A stretch of 49,999 bases of DNA from an uncultured Verrucomicrobia subdivision 3 bacterium (lineage in GTDB: Bacteria; Verrucomicrobiota; Verrucomicrobiia; Limisphaerales; UBA11358). The first letter of the stretch is position 1. Each line of letters opens with the position of its first letter. The DNA is taken from positions 1 through 49,999 of the forward strand of contig CAIQEI010000093.1 of the NCBI GenBank assembly GCA_903870815.1, in the 5' to 3' direction. This document shows positions 33,726 to 40,945 of the stretch, in pieces. The position numbers were made by a program, and so were the translations under genes. The notes below the pieces were generated by a model that ran no database searches, was not told the DNA's origin, and saw only the letters and a list, made by a program, of their open reading frames with translations.

Positions 33726-34301
33726 ATGGCACTGACACCCTCCACGATGCTGCCGCTCGGCACGACCGCCCCGGATTTTCATCTGCCGGACACCAACGGG
33801 AAAACCTACACGCTGGCCGACTTCAAGAATCAGAGCGCGCTGGTGGTGATTTTCATGTGCAACCATTGTCCCTACGTCATCCACATCCGCGCCGCCCTCG
33901 CGCAATTGGCACTCGACTACACGCCGCGCGGCGTCGGCATCGCGGGCATCAACTCTAACGACGTGAAAAGTCATCCCGCCGACAGCCCGGCCCGGATGAA
34001 GGAAGAAGCGCAGGCGGCCGGTTACATTTTCCCCTATCTTTACGACGAGACGCAGGCCGTGGCCAAAGCCTATCGCGCCGCCTGCACGCCGGATATTTTC
34101 CTGTTTGATCGCGGCCGCCGGCTGGTTTACCGCGGCCAGTTCGACGCCAGCCGGCCCGGCAACGGCATACCGGTCACAGGCAAGGATCTGCGGGCCGCGC
34201 TTGACGCGGTGCTCGCCGGAAAAAGCACCTCGGAATTCCAGGTCGCAAGCATCGGCTGCAACATCAAGTGGAAAGCAGGCAACGAACCGGACTATTTCTA
34301 A
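33726..34301 (+). CDS. Thioredoxin-fold (AhpC/TSA-like) protein
   Basis: 191 residues. APDFHLPDTNGKTYTLADFKNQSALVVIFMCNHCPYVIH gives the peroxiredoxin-like fold with a CNHC pair (C45, C48) at the start of the first helix. This subgroup of AhpC/TSA-like proteins with N-H-C-P is widespread and usually annotated as a thioredoxin-family protein. Later motifs are GINSND (near 75), FPYLYDETQAVAKAYRAACTPDIFLFD and GCNIKWKAGNEPDYF at the C-terminus, a conserved ending of this subgroup. It is cytoplasmic, with no signal peptide. Likely a thiol-disulfide or peroxide-handling enzyme. Confidence 0.88.
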   Translation: MALTPSTMLPLGTTAPDFHLPDTNGKTYTLADFKNQSALVVIFMCNHCPYVIHIRAALAQLALDYTPRGVGIAGINSNDVKSHPADSPARMKEEAQAAGYIFPYLYDETQAVAKAYRAACTPDIFLFDRGRRLVYRGQFDASRPGNGIPVTGKDLRAALDAVLAGKSTSEFQVASIGCNIKWKAGNEPDYF

Positions 34302-34304
34302 TGC

Positions 34305-34402
34305 AACCACGAAATACACGAACCACACGAAATAAAACCGGATTCAAAATCCGGCTTTCATTCAGTGATCCTATTCAAGTGTTTGATGTGTTTCGTGGTT
34401 AA
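34305..34402. repeat. MITE-like inverted element, AACCACGAAATACAC family, copy 2
   Basis: The left end AACCACGAAATACACGAACC... (34305-34333) and right end GTTTGATGTGTTTCGTGGTTAA (~34380-34402) are complementary in outline. The inner sequence includes ACCGGATTCAAAATCCGG, itself a small stem. It begins just after the stop of the thioredoxin-fold gene and ends near the upstream start candidate of the sigma factor. Confidence 0.75.
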
Positions 34403-34540
34403 TAATTGTTACCCATGACCGCTTTCGCCTTTCCCAATCGAGAAGGCGGGCTTGTCGGCGGGGAAGTTTTGTTGCCGGGTGGAAAAATAATTCAAAGGAT
34501 TCCGGCTCCGGGTTTGTCAGAACCTGTAAAACCAAGCCGC

Positions 34541-35092
34541 ATGGCCGACGCCGACGCAGAACTGGTGGGGCAAACTCAAAAGGGCAGCCCGGCGGCCTTT
34601 GAAGAACTGGTTCGCAATCATCAACGCATGATTCATTCGCTGACATTCCGGATGACCGGATCACCGGCCGACGCCGAGGATCTGGCGCAGGAGACGTTCA
34701 TCCGAGCCTATGAGCAGATCGGCGCATTTCGCGGCACGGCGAAGTTTTCCACCTGGCTTTATCGAATCGCGGTCAACACCTGCCTGAACTGGAAACAAAG
34801 CGAGGCGCGTCGATTTCAAATGCAGACGAACTGTACGGAGGAATTTTCCATCCAGCAGAGCAACGGGGAAAATTCAGCGGCGGAAAATGGCGCGTGCCAG
34901 CAGGTGCAATCTGCCCTGCTGAAACTGCCGGCCAAACAGCGCGCGGCGATTGTGCTGACAGTCTACGACGGCTTGAACCACGCCGAGGCCGCGCAAGTGT
35001 TGGGCTGCTCGGAAACCACGGTCTCGTGGCGCGTGTTTGCCGCCCGGCGAAAACTTAAAGGATGGCTTTCAAACAATGGAGGCGCGCGATGA
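34541..35092 (+). CDS. ECF sigma factor heading the GspE/F operon
   Basis: 183 residues from ATG 34541, a typical ECF length (ATG 34415 is also in frame and would add 42 residues). Region 2 spans ~17-90: AAFEELVRNHQRMIHSLTFRMTGSPADAEDLAQETFIRAYEQI...FRGTAKFSTWLYRIAVNTCLNWKQ. Region 4 spans ~125-175: LLKLPAKQRAAIVLTVYDGLNHAEAAQVLGCSETTVSWRVFAARRKL. Its stop overlaps the next gene's ATG (ATGA). As the first gene of a run ending at 40229 it probably controls that unit, perhaps together with distant targets. Confidence 0.93.
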   Translation: MADADAELVGQTQKGSPAAFEELVRNHQRMIHSLTFRMTGSPADAEDLAQETFIRAYEQIGAFRGTAKFSTWLYRIAVNTCLNWKQSEARRFQMQTNCTEEFSIQQSNGENSAAENGACQQVQSALLKLPAKQRAAIVLTVYDGLNHAEAAQVLGCSETTVSWRVFAARRKLKGWLSNNGGAR

Positions 35093-35439
35093 ATGACTTG
35101 GAGCTGGAGGCCAAACTGAAACAAGTATCGCTACCAAAGCGAACGGAGGAATATTGGAATGATTTTCCAGCGCAAGTGAGCTGGCAATTGTCCCGAAGAT
35201 TGTCGCAACCCGGGGTCCGGGCAGGCTGGCTGCCGCAACTTGCCTGGAAGGTCGGCACCGGTTTCGCCAGCGGGCTGGTCGGCTTGGTGATTTTGAGCCA
35301 GCCGTTGAAGGCGGCTTCCGGCGCCATTTTTCAGCAGGAACAATTTGTGCGGCAACACCTGACGGCTCTGCCCGGCCAGCTCCGGGTCCTAATGGCCGAT
35401 GAACACGGCCTGCATTATCTCGTGGCCGAGAAGGAATGA
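35089..35439 (+). CDS. Small membrane protein, candidate anti-sigma factor
   Basis: 116 residues. The N-terminal cytoplasmic part has LEAKLKQVSLPKRTEEYWNDFPAQVSWQLSRRL, followed by one hydrophobic helix at about 56-69 (TGFASGLVGLVILS) and a short tail. Overlap with the sigma gene (ATGA) and a good GGAGG Shine-Dalgarno fit an anti-sigma factor. The zinc-binding anti-sigma signature (H-x3-C-x2-C) is missing. It has the same topology as the protein after the other sigma factor (20632-21156). Function is inferred from position. Confidence 0.65.
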   Translation: MNDLELEAKLKQVSLPKRTEEYWNDFPAQVSWQLSRRLSQPGVRAGWLPQLAWKVGTGFASGLVGLVILSQPLKAASGAIFQQEQFVRQHLTALPGQLRVLMADEHGLHYLVAEKE

Positions 35440-35454
35440 AGGGGGCGCATATTT

Positions 35455-36558
35455 ATGAATCCAACGTTTGACCAGGCCGGGCGCGGTGAAAAAAAGGCGG
35501 AACCGTCCGCGCCGAAAATCCTGGAGCAACTGGTACAGCAGGCCGAACGGGCCGGGGCGAGCGATATCCATTTGCAAATGCGCGGCCGGACGGCGGAAGT
35601 GTCCTTCCGGCTGGACGGCGTCATCACGCCGGGAGCAGAAATATCCGCCGACGTGGCCGAGCGCGTTTTTGGCCGCATTAAATTTCTCGCGCGGATGAAA
35701 ACGTATCAGGAAACGCTGCCGCAGGACGGCCGCATTCCGCACGACGAACTCAAAAGCAAAAACGATATCCGCGTCGCCACTTACCCCACGGTCACCGGCG
35801 AAAAAATCGTGCTGCGGCTGTTCAACCCCGAGACCGCAAAATCACTAGGCGAGCTGGCCTTGCCCGCCGCGGCGAACGACGAACTGGAAAAGTTTCTCCG
35901 CCAAACCACCGGCCTGCTGCTGCTCACCGGCCCGGCCGGCAGCGGCAAAACCACGACGATTTACGCGTGCCTGCGCCGGCTGGCTGAACTCGGCGGACGC
36001 CACATCATCACGGTGGAAGATCCGGTGGAGCAGATTGTTCCCGGCACGATGCAGACGGAAATCAACGAAGCCATCGGCCTGGATTTTGCCCGCGCCGCGC
36101 GGCATCTGCTACGGCAAGATCCGCAGGTTTTGATTCTGGGCGAGATTCGCGACGAGGCCACCGCGCAACTCGCCGTGCGCGCCGGGCTGACCGGGCACCT
36201 GGTCATCTCCACGCTGCACGCCGGCTCGTGCAAAGGCGTTTTCGAGCGGCTGCTGGCGATGTGCGCCGACCATTCCGCGGTGGCCAGCGCGGTGGAACTG
36301 GTATTGAACCAGCGGCTCGTCCGCAAAGTTTGTTCCGCATGCGACGGCGCGGGGTGCGATAGCTGCCTGCGCACCGGCTACAACGGCCGCGTGCCGCTCG
36401 TGGAATGGCTGCGAGTGAATGAAATCTTGCGCGAGCACATCCGCCGGCGCGAACTAACTGCGTTAGCGCCAAGGCAAACGCTTGAAGCCTCGGCGCGTTT
36501 GCTGGTGAACCAGGGCGTGACGAACGAGAAGGAATTCAACCGGGTTTTTGGCTTATGA
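35455..36558 (+). CDS. GspE/PilB-like secretion ATPase without the N-terminal domain
   Basis: 367 residues (GspE/PilB are ~500-570). The cytosolic hexameric ATPase that powers type II secretion or pilus assembly. Residues 22-125 are the N2-type domain (ASDIHLQMRG...RVATYPTVTGEKIVLRLF). Walker A is GPAGSGKT (159-166), the Asp box is HIITVEDPVEQ (183-193), Walker B is LILGEIRDE (226-234), the His box is ISTLHAGS, and the C-terminal zinc module has Cys 293/296/301/304 (CSACDGAGCDSC). The zinc module is a mark of assembly (GspE/PilB) rather than retraction (PilT) ATPases. The GspL-binding N1 domain is absent. Confidence 0.93.
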   Translation: MNPTFDQAGRGEKKAEPSAPKILEQLVQQAERAGASDIHLQMRGRTAEVSFRLDGVITPGAEISADVAERVFGRIKFLARMKTYQETLPQDGRIPHDELKSKNDIRVATYPTVTGEKIVLRLFNPETAKSLGELALPAAANDELEKFLRQTTGLLLLTGPAGSGKTTTIYACLRRLAELGGRHIITVEDPVEQIVPGTMQTEINEAIGLDFARAARHLLRQDPQVLILGEIRDEATAQLAVRAGLTGHLVISTLHAGSCKGVFERLLAMCADHSAVASAVELVLNQRLVRKVCSACDGAGCDSCLRTGYNGRVPLVEWLRVNEILREHIRRRELTALAPRQTLEASARLLVNQGVTNEKEFNRVFGL

Positions 36559-36579
36559 ACAAAAAAATTGGCGATTCAG

Positions 36580-36647
36580 GGTGGGGCGAGGCTCCTGACC
36601 AGCCGTGTTTGGATAAAGCTTCGGCTCGCGAGGACGCTCGCCCCACC
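36580..36647. repeat. Hairpin (REP/MITE-like) element between gspE- and gspF-like genes
   Basis: The right arm 36623-36647 is identical over 25 bp to 20070-20094. The left arm 36580-36605 (GGTGGGGCGAGGCTCCTGAC...) is a diverged inverse copy. It fills most of the 103-bp gap between the ATPase and the first platform protein, and could form a stem that affects downstream expression in the operon. Confidence 0.88.
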
Positions 36648-36661
36648 GAATCAAATGGTTT

Positions 36662-37678
36662 ATGAAAACGGACGAATTTGCATTCTTCAACCAGCAGCTC
36701 GCGGCGATGCTGCGCGACGGCATCCCGCTCGAAGGCGGGCTGCGGCGGCTGTGCCAGGAAATGAAGGCCGGCTCGCTCCGCACCGAACTGCAGGCGCTCG
36801 AAGCCGACCTTGCCAAAGGCACGCCGATGGCCGACGCGATCTCGCCGCGCCGGTTGCCGGAACTTTACAAGCGCATGATTCTGGTCGGCGTCAAAAGCGG
36901 GGACCTACCGGGCGCGCTGACGATGCTGGCGGATTATTTTCAGCGGCAAAACAATGTTTGGATGCGGCTGAAGAGCATGATGACGTATCCGCTGATTGTG
37001 ATGTTCGTCGCCTTTTTGATTTCGCTCCTGCTGGCTTACGCGTGGACCTGCGTGATCGGCCCTTCATTCATGTCCGTTTTTTCAGGGATAGGTGCTATGT
37101 TGCCTTGGGCCACACTTTTTGCGCTTGGCTCGTTGCAAGCCATCTGGGTATTTCCGGTGGCACTTGGAGTTTTATTTCTGCTGCTGATGGCGGTGGTCTT
37201 TGTGCCGGGACTGCGCGGAAAATATCTCTGGCGGCTGCCCGCGTTCAAGGAAGCCACCGTTTCGCGAATTGCGTCATCACTAACCTTGCTGATGAAAAAC
37301 GGCGTAACTTTGTCAGACGCCATCGGCTTGGTGGCACAACTCGAAACCAGCACGGCCGCGACCGCCGACTTGCAGCGGTGGCAGGCAAAACTGGCAGACG
37401 GCACCACAAAGTTCTCCGAAGTCGCCGCCGGCAACCGGCTGATTCCGCCCCTGTTTGTCTGGGTAGTTTCCAGTGCGGGCGAAGACCTGGTCGCCGGCTT
37501 TAATCGCGCGGCGGAAATCTACCATTCGCGCGCCATCTATCGCACCGAGGTGGCGCTGTATTCAATCCTGCCGGTTGCCTCATTATTTCTCGGCGCAGTG
37601 GTTTTATCGCAGGCATTTCTGGTTATCAGCATGTTTCTGCCATTTGTTCAGATGGTGAACAACTTAAGCGGAGACTAA
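36662..37678 (+). CDS. GspF/PilC-like inner-membrane platform protein, first copy
   Basis: 338 residues. A cytosolic helical domain at 1-~105 (FAFFNQQLAAMLRDGIPLEGGLRRLCQEMKAGSLRTELQALEADLAKGTPMADAI...LPELYKRMILVGVKSGDLPGALTMLADYF) is the T2SSF fold with the characteristic GExSGxL-like VKSGDL. Membrane helices lie at ~112-130, ~140-160 and ~165-185, then a second T2SSF domain (SRIASSLTLLMKNGVTLSDAIGLVAQLE) and a last helix. It interacts with the ATPase to assemble pseudopili. It sits directly upstream of a second, different GspF-like gene, which is unusual. Confidence 0.88.
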   Translation: MKTDEFAFFNQQLAAMLRDGIPLEGGLRRLCQEMKAGSLRTELQALEADLAKGTPMADAISPRRLPELYKRMILVGVKSGDLPGALTMLADYFQRQNNVWMRLKSMMTYPLIVMFVAFLISLLLAYAWTCVIGPSFMSVFSGIGAMLPWATLFALGSLQAIWVFPVALGVLFLLLMAVVFVPGLRGKYLWRLPAFKEATVSRIASSLTLLMKNGVTLSDAIGLVAQLETSTAATADLQRWQAKLADGTTKFSEVAAGNRLIPPLFVWVVSSAGEDLVAGFNRAAEIYHSRAIYRTEVALYSILPVASLFLGAVVLSQAFLVISMFLPFVQMVNNLSGD

Positions 37679-37692
37679 TCGGATTGAATAAC

Positions 37693-38850
37693 ATGACTGA
37701 ATTCCCATCATTTTTAATTGCCTTGTTCTGGTACGGGGTTTTTATCCTGCTACCGTGTGGCGCCTTTTCGGTGGTCATCCACTATTTGCTCTCGCTGCCA
37801 ATGCGCCGGCGCGACCGCTCATTATTTTTTCTCGACCTGGTAGAAACTGTTCTGCAACGCGGGCAACCGTTGGAACCTGCCATTCTGGCCGCCGCCGAAA
37901 ATCATGACCGCGCCATCGGGGTCCGATTTTACATGGTGGCGGCGCACCTCGAAGGCGGCTCGCGGCTAGGCGAGGCGCTGGAAAAAGAACCCCGCTTTCT
38001 GCCACCGCAGGTGAACGCCATTCTCCGCGCCGGCGAAAAACTGGGTGACCTTAAAAAAGTTCTGCCGGCCTGCCGCGAAGTGCTACGCGTCGCGCCCGAC
38101 ACTGTCCGCAGCACAACGCATTACATGGTGGCGATCCTTCTGGTGTTTGCGCCAGCCGCCTGCTGGTTGATTGCCCTGCTGTCGGCTTTCGTCGTTCCCA
38201 AGTTCAAAGACGTGGCCGCCGGCATGGGCTTTCAGATTTGGCCGTTCACGCAATTTGTCTTTGCCCTCAATGATTCGCATGTACTGGTCGGTTTTGAAAT
38301 GCTGATATTTTTCGCGCTGCTGGCAGTGGCGGCAATTTACATCGGTGGGCCGGGCCTAGTCCGCTGGTTTCAATTCCGCAGCGTTCCGATCGTGGACTGG
38401 ATCACGTGGCGCGTGCCGTGGAAGCAGAAGAAATTGCAGCGCACCTTTTCCGCCATGCTGGCCGTGCTACTCGACGGCGGGGTGCCGGAAGCCGAGGCGA
38501 TCCGACTAGCGGCAGACGCCACCGCCAATGAGATCTGCCGCCGCCGCGCCCAGCACGTCATCGCCGCGCTGGAAAAAGGCGTCAAGCTTGATGACGCCGT
38601 CCGCGCCATGGACGACACCGGGGAATTTCACTGGCGGCTCACGAATGCCACGCACGCGCACGGTGGATTATTGAACGCATTGCGCGGCTGGCATGAAGCG
38701 CTGGACGCGAAGTCCTTCCAGCAGGAGGAAGCCGCCATGCAAATCTTCACCAGCGGATTGGTTATCTTGAACGGTTTGGTGGTCGCCCTGATTGCCATCA
38801 GCATGTTCGGCATGCTGGTCATGATTTTGAGGCACATGGTGGAGTTATAA
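37693..38850 (+). CDS. GspF/PilC-like platform protein, second copy
   Basis: 385 residues from ATG 37693 (TTG 37684 also in frame). It begins with a membrane helix, then SLFFLDLVETVLQRGQPLEPAILAAAENHDRAIGVRFYMVAAHLEGGSRLGEALEKEPRFLPPQVNAILRAGEKLGDLKKVLPA, a T2SSF domain with AGEKLGDL. Two helices follow, then a second domain (TFSAMLAVLLDGGVPEAEAIRLAADATANEICRRRAQHVIAAL) and a C-terminal helix pair. It is clearly diverged from the first copy, so this is not a recent duplication. The two may form a heteromeric platform. Confidence 0.85.
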   Translation: MTEFPSFLIALFWYGVFILLPCGAFSVVIHYLLSLPMRRRDRSLFFLDLVETVLQRGQPLEPAILAAAENHDRAIGVRFYMVAAHLEGGSRLGEALEKEPRFLPPQVNAILRAGEKLGDLKKVLPACREVLRVAPDTVRSTTHYMVAILLVFAPAACWLIALLSAFVVPKFKDVAAGMGFQIWPFTQFVFALNDSHVLVGFEMLIFFALLAVAAIYIGGPGLVRWFQFRSVPIVDWITWRVPWKQKKLQRTFSAMLAVLLDGGVPEAEAIRLAADATANEICRRRAQHVIAALEKGVKLDDAVRAMDDTGEFHWRLTNATHAHGGLLNALRGWHEALDAKSFQQEEAAMQIFTSGLVILNGLVVALIAISMFGMLVMILRHMVEL

Positions 38851-39236
38851 TGAAACCAAGACTTTCAAAGCCATTGCCAGGGCGACGCACCCGCGGTTTT
38901 CTGGAGGTGGATATGGTCATCGGCCTGGCGATTCTCACGCTGGCCATCGTGCCGCTGGGCTATTCTTTCGCGCGCGAACGACAGGTTTTGAAGATGGAGT
39001 ACGCCCGGAGCGTCGCCAACGAAATCGTGGACGGCGAGATGGAGATTCTCGCCGCCGGGGCCGGCCGGGATCTGCCCGATGGGGCGCAAACGTATTCCGT
39101 TCACGCCGCTTCTGCCGCCCAATTGCCGCCGGGCCATTTTCAACTGACCAAAGCCGGAAACTACCTGCGCCTCGAATGGAAATTCGACGGGAAACACGGC
39201 CTTGGCGTCATCGTCCGCGAAACCACGCTCAGATGA
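38850..39236 (+). CDS. Pseudopilin-like protein with atypical cleavage site
   Basis: 128 residues. The N-terminal RRTRG|FLEVDMVIGLAILTLAIVPLGYSF is a class III signal: basic leader, Gly, Phe at +1 and a long hydrophobic helix. The usual Glu at +5 is Asp, with Glu at +3, so processing or assembly may differ. The rest (EILAAGAGRDLPDGAQ...LRLEWKFDGKHGLGVIVRETTL) fits a small minor-pilin beta domain. The start overlaps the preceding stop (TAATG). Confidence 0.75.
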   Translation: MKPRLSKPLPGRRTRGFLEVDMVIGLAILTLAIVPLGYSFARERQVLKMEYARSVANEIVDGEMEILAAGAGRDLPDGAQTYSVHAASAAQLPPGHFQLTKAGNYLRLEWKFDGKHGLGVIVRETTLR

Positions 39237-39736
39237 GACGGCCGCAACCCATTTCGAGAATGCGCCGGGCGGCGGGAATCATGCTGATTGAATGCATGGT
39301 CTATATCGCCGTGTTCGCCATCCTGCTGGGGATAGGCTTCGCGGCATTTTACTTCTCCTGGGATCACACGCGGGCCTTGATTGGGACAACGGATGAAATC
39401 GCCTCCGCCCTGCACGCCGGCGAACGCTGGCGCGCGGACGTGCGCGGAGCGACCGGAAAGATTTCAGTCGAGATGACGACCTCCGGCGAAGTCGTGCGGA
39501 TTCCGGAAGCGGGGAAAGAAATTATTTATCGCTTTGCATCCGGCGAATTGCGGCGCGAATCCCCGGCCGCAAACATTTCCCAACTGCTGTTGCCGCGAGT
39601 AAAGGCGTCGCAGATGGCGGCGGATGCGCGCGGTCCCGTAACCGCCTGGCGGTGGGAGCTAGAACTGAAGGAACACCGTCGGGAAACCCTTTTACCGCTG
39701 CTCTTCACCTTCGCCGCCGTGCCAAAGCAGCCATGA
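39233..39736 (+). CDS. Pseudopilin-like protein
   Basis: 167 residues from ATG 39233, overlapping the previous stop (ATGA). The N-terminus has a basic leader and the prepilin-type site AAG|IMLIECMVYIAVFAILLGIGFAAF, with Glu at +5, then an acidic/basic globular part (LHAGERWRADVRGATGKISVEMTTSGEVVRIPEAGKEIIYRF...). It resembles GspJ-type minor pseudopilins. Its globular part ends LKEHRRETLLPLLFTFAAVPKQP. Confidence 0.78.
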   Translation: MRRPQPISRMRRAAGIMLIECMVYIAVFAILLGIGFAAFYFSWDHTRALIGTTDEIASALHAGERWRADVRGATGKISVEMTTSGEVVRIPEAGKEIIYRFASGELRRESPAANISQLLLPRVKASQMAADARGPVTAWRWELELKEHRRETLLPLLFTFAAVPKQP

Positions 39737-39954
39737 AGATTTCACGCACACAATCCAATCAGAAACCTGAAAGCGGAATGGCAACGGTCATTTTTATCGC
39801 GCTGCTGGCCATCATGATGATGCTCGTCACCGCGGAGAGTCGCGCGCTTTACCAACTTCATCGCGAGGTGAAATTTTTGGAGCATCAACAAAACAAACGG
39901 CTGAATCCGCCGACAACCAACACGGTGACCGCCGCGGCCACCCCGATCCGATGA
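39733..39954 (+). CDS. Small pilin-like or membrane peptide
   Basis: 73 residues, ATGA overlap with the previous gene. A Lys/Arg/Gln-rich head MKISRTQSNQKPESG is followed by a hydrophobic helix MATVIFIALLAIMMMLVTAES and a coiled segment (LYQLHREVKFLEHQQNKR). The head-Gly-helix layout resembles PilX/GspK N-termini, but the +5 Glu is missing and the globular domain is absent. It may be a truncated GspK-like protein. Confidence 0.6.
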   Translation: MKISRTQSNQKPESGMATVIFIALLAIMMMLVTAESRALYQLHREVKFLEHQQNKRLNPPTTNTVTAAATPIR

Positions 39955-40229
39955 ACAGCATCCCCGCCACCAAGATTAAGATGATGAAAGGCTCCCTCCG
40001 CTGCCTGACGCTGGGATTGCTGGGTTTGCTGCCGCTGATTGGCGTGCCGTTCGCGTTGGCGGCGTTGTGGGCATCCTTTTCGGCACGCCAAAAGGAACGG
40101 CAGTTTTGGAATCCGGCGAAACCGCAACGGATATTGGGATTGATTTGCGCCGCGCTTGGCGCCCTGATCTGGAGCGTAGTGGATACCTTCCTGATTTACC
40201 ACGCTTGCAATGCCTACGCCAATTCGTGA
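39951..40229 (+). CDS. Small two-helix membrane protein
   Basis: 92 residues, ATGA overlap with the previous gene. Hydrophobic helices at ~18-42 (CLTLGLLGLLPLIGVPFALAALWAS) and ~62-82 (ILGLICAALGALIWSVVDTFLIY), with a basic loop between. Last gene of the sigma/GspE/F operon. No family is recognised; the translational overlap suggests it belongs to the same machine. Confidence 0.7.
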   Translation: MNSIPATKIKMMKGSLRCLTLGLLGLLPLIGVPFALAALWASFSARQKERQFWNPAKPQRILGLICAALGALIWSVVDTFLIYHACNAYANS

Positions 40230-40238
40230 CGCCCCTGG

Positions 40239-40805
40239 TCACGCCTTGGGCAGCTTCTCTTCGACCATTTCGCAGAGCGCGTGGAACAGAACTTTTTGCG
40301 CCTCTTGAATCCGCGCCGTCACCGTGCCGGGCACGATCAGATCAATCGTCGCCACGCCTTTGGTGAAGCCGCCGTCGCGGCCGAGGATGGCGATGCTCTG
40401 GACGCCCTTGCGCGCGGCCTCTTCCAACGCGCGGAGGATGTTTTTGGATTGGCCACTGGTGGTGATGGCGATAAGCACATCGCCCGGTTCCGCCAGACCC
40501 CAAACCTGGCGCGCAAAGATTTCGTCGGCGTGATAATCGTTGCAGACGGCGGTCATGAATTCGCCGTTGGCCGTGAGCGAGATGGCGGGATACGGCCGCC
40601 GGTCTTCCTTGAAGCGGCAGAGAAATTCGGTGGCCAGATGGGTGGCGTCCGACGCGCTCCCGCCGTTGCCGCAAAGGAGCAATTTGTGACCGCCCGTAAG
40701 CGAGCACAACACCAACTGCGCCGCGCGGTTCAGCGGCTCCTCCAACGCGGACAAATGGCGCAGCGTGGCGACGGATTCCTCAATGGCACGTTGCAAATGA
40801 CTCAT
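40239..40805 (-). CDS. gmhA: SIS-domain sugar-phosphate isomerase, GmhA-like
   Basis: 188 residues from ATG 40805. The pattern LLLCGNGGSASDATHLATEFLCRFKEDRRPYPAISLTANGEFMTAVCNDYHADEIFARQ follows the phosphoheptose isomerase (GmhA) family: G-N-G-G-S-A-x-x-A-x-H at 46-56, the downstream Glu60 and the N-D-x-x-x-E segment. GmhA converts sedoheptulose-7-phosphate for LPS heptose. DiaA-like DnaA-binding proteins share this fold, so the precise role is inferred. The frame is open upstream to 40868 but is not conserved there. It converges with the GspE/F operon. Confidence 0.88.
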   Translation of the reverse strand: MSHLQRAIEESVATLRHLSALEEPLNRAAQLVLCSLTGGHKLLLCGNGGSASDATHLATEFLCRFKEDRRPYPAISLTANGEFMTAVCNDYHADEIFARQVWGLAEPGDVLIAITTSGQSKNILRALEEAARKGVQSIAILGRDGGFTKGVATIDLIVPGTVTARIQEAQKVLFHALCEMVEEKLPKA

Positions 40806-40945
40806 GCCGACAGCGTAATTGCTGGCCGTTGAAAGAAAAGGCGAAAGCGCAAACCGCCGCGCCGGCATGGCAAGGGTGTTCGCGGTTCGAAGTGTGTGAA
40901 CCGAGAGGGAACCGGCAAAATCCCAAATAGCAGATTCCGCCCGAC

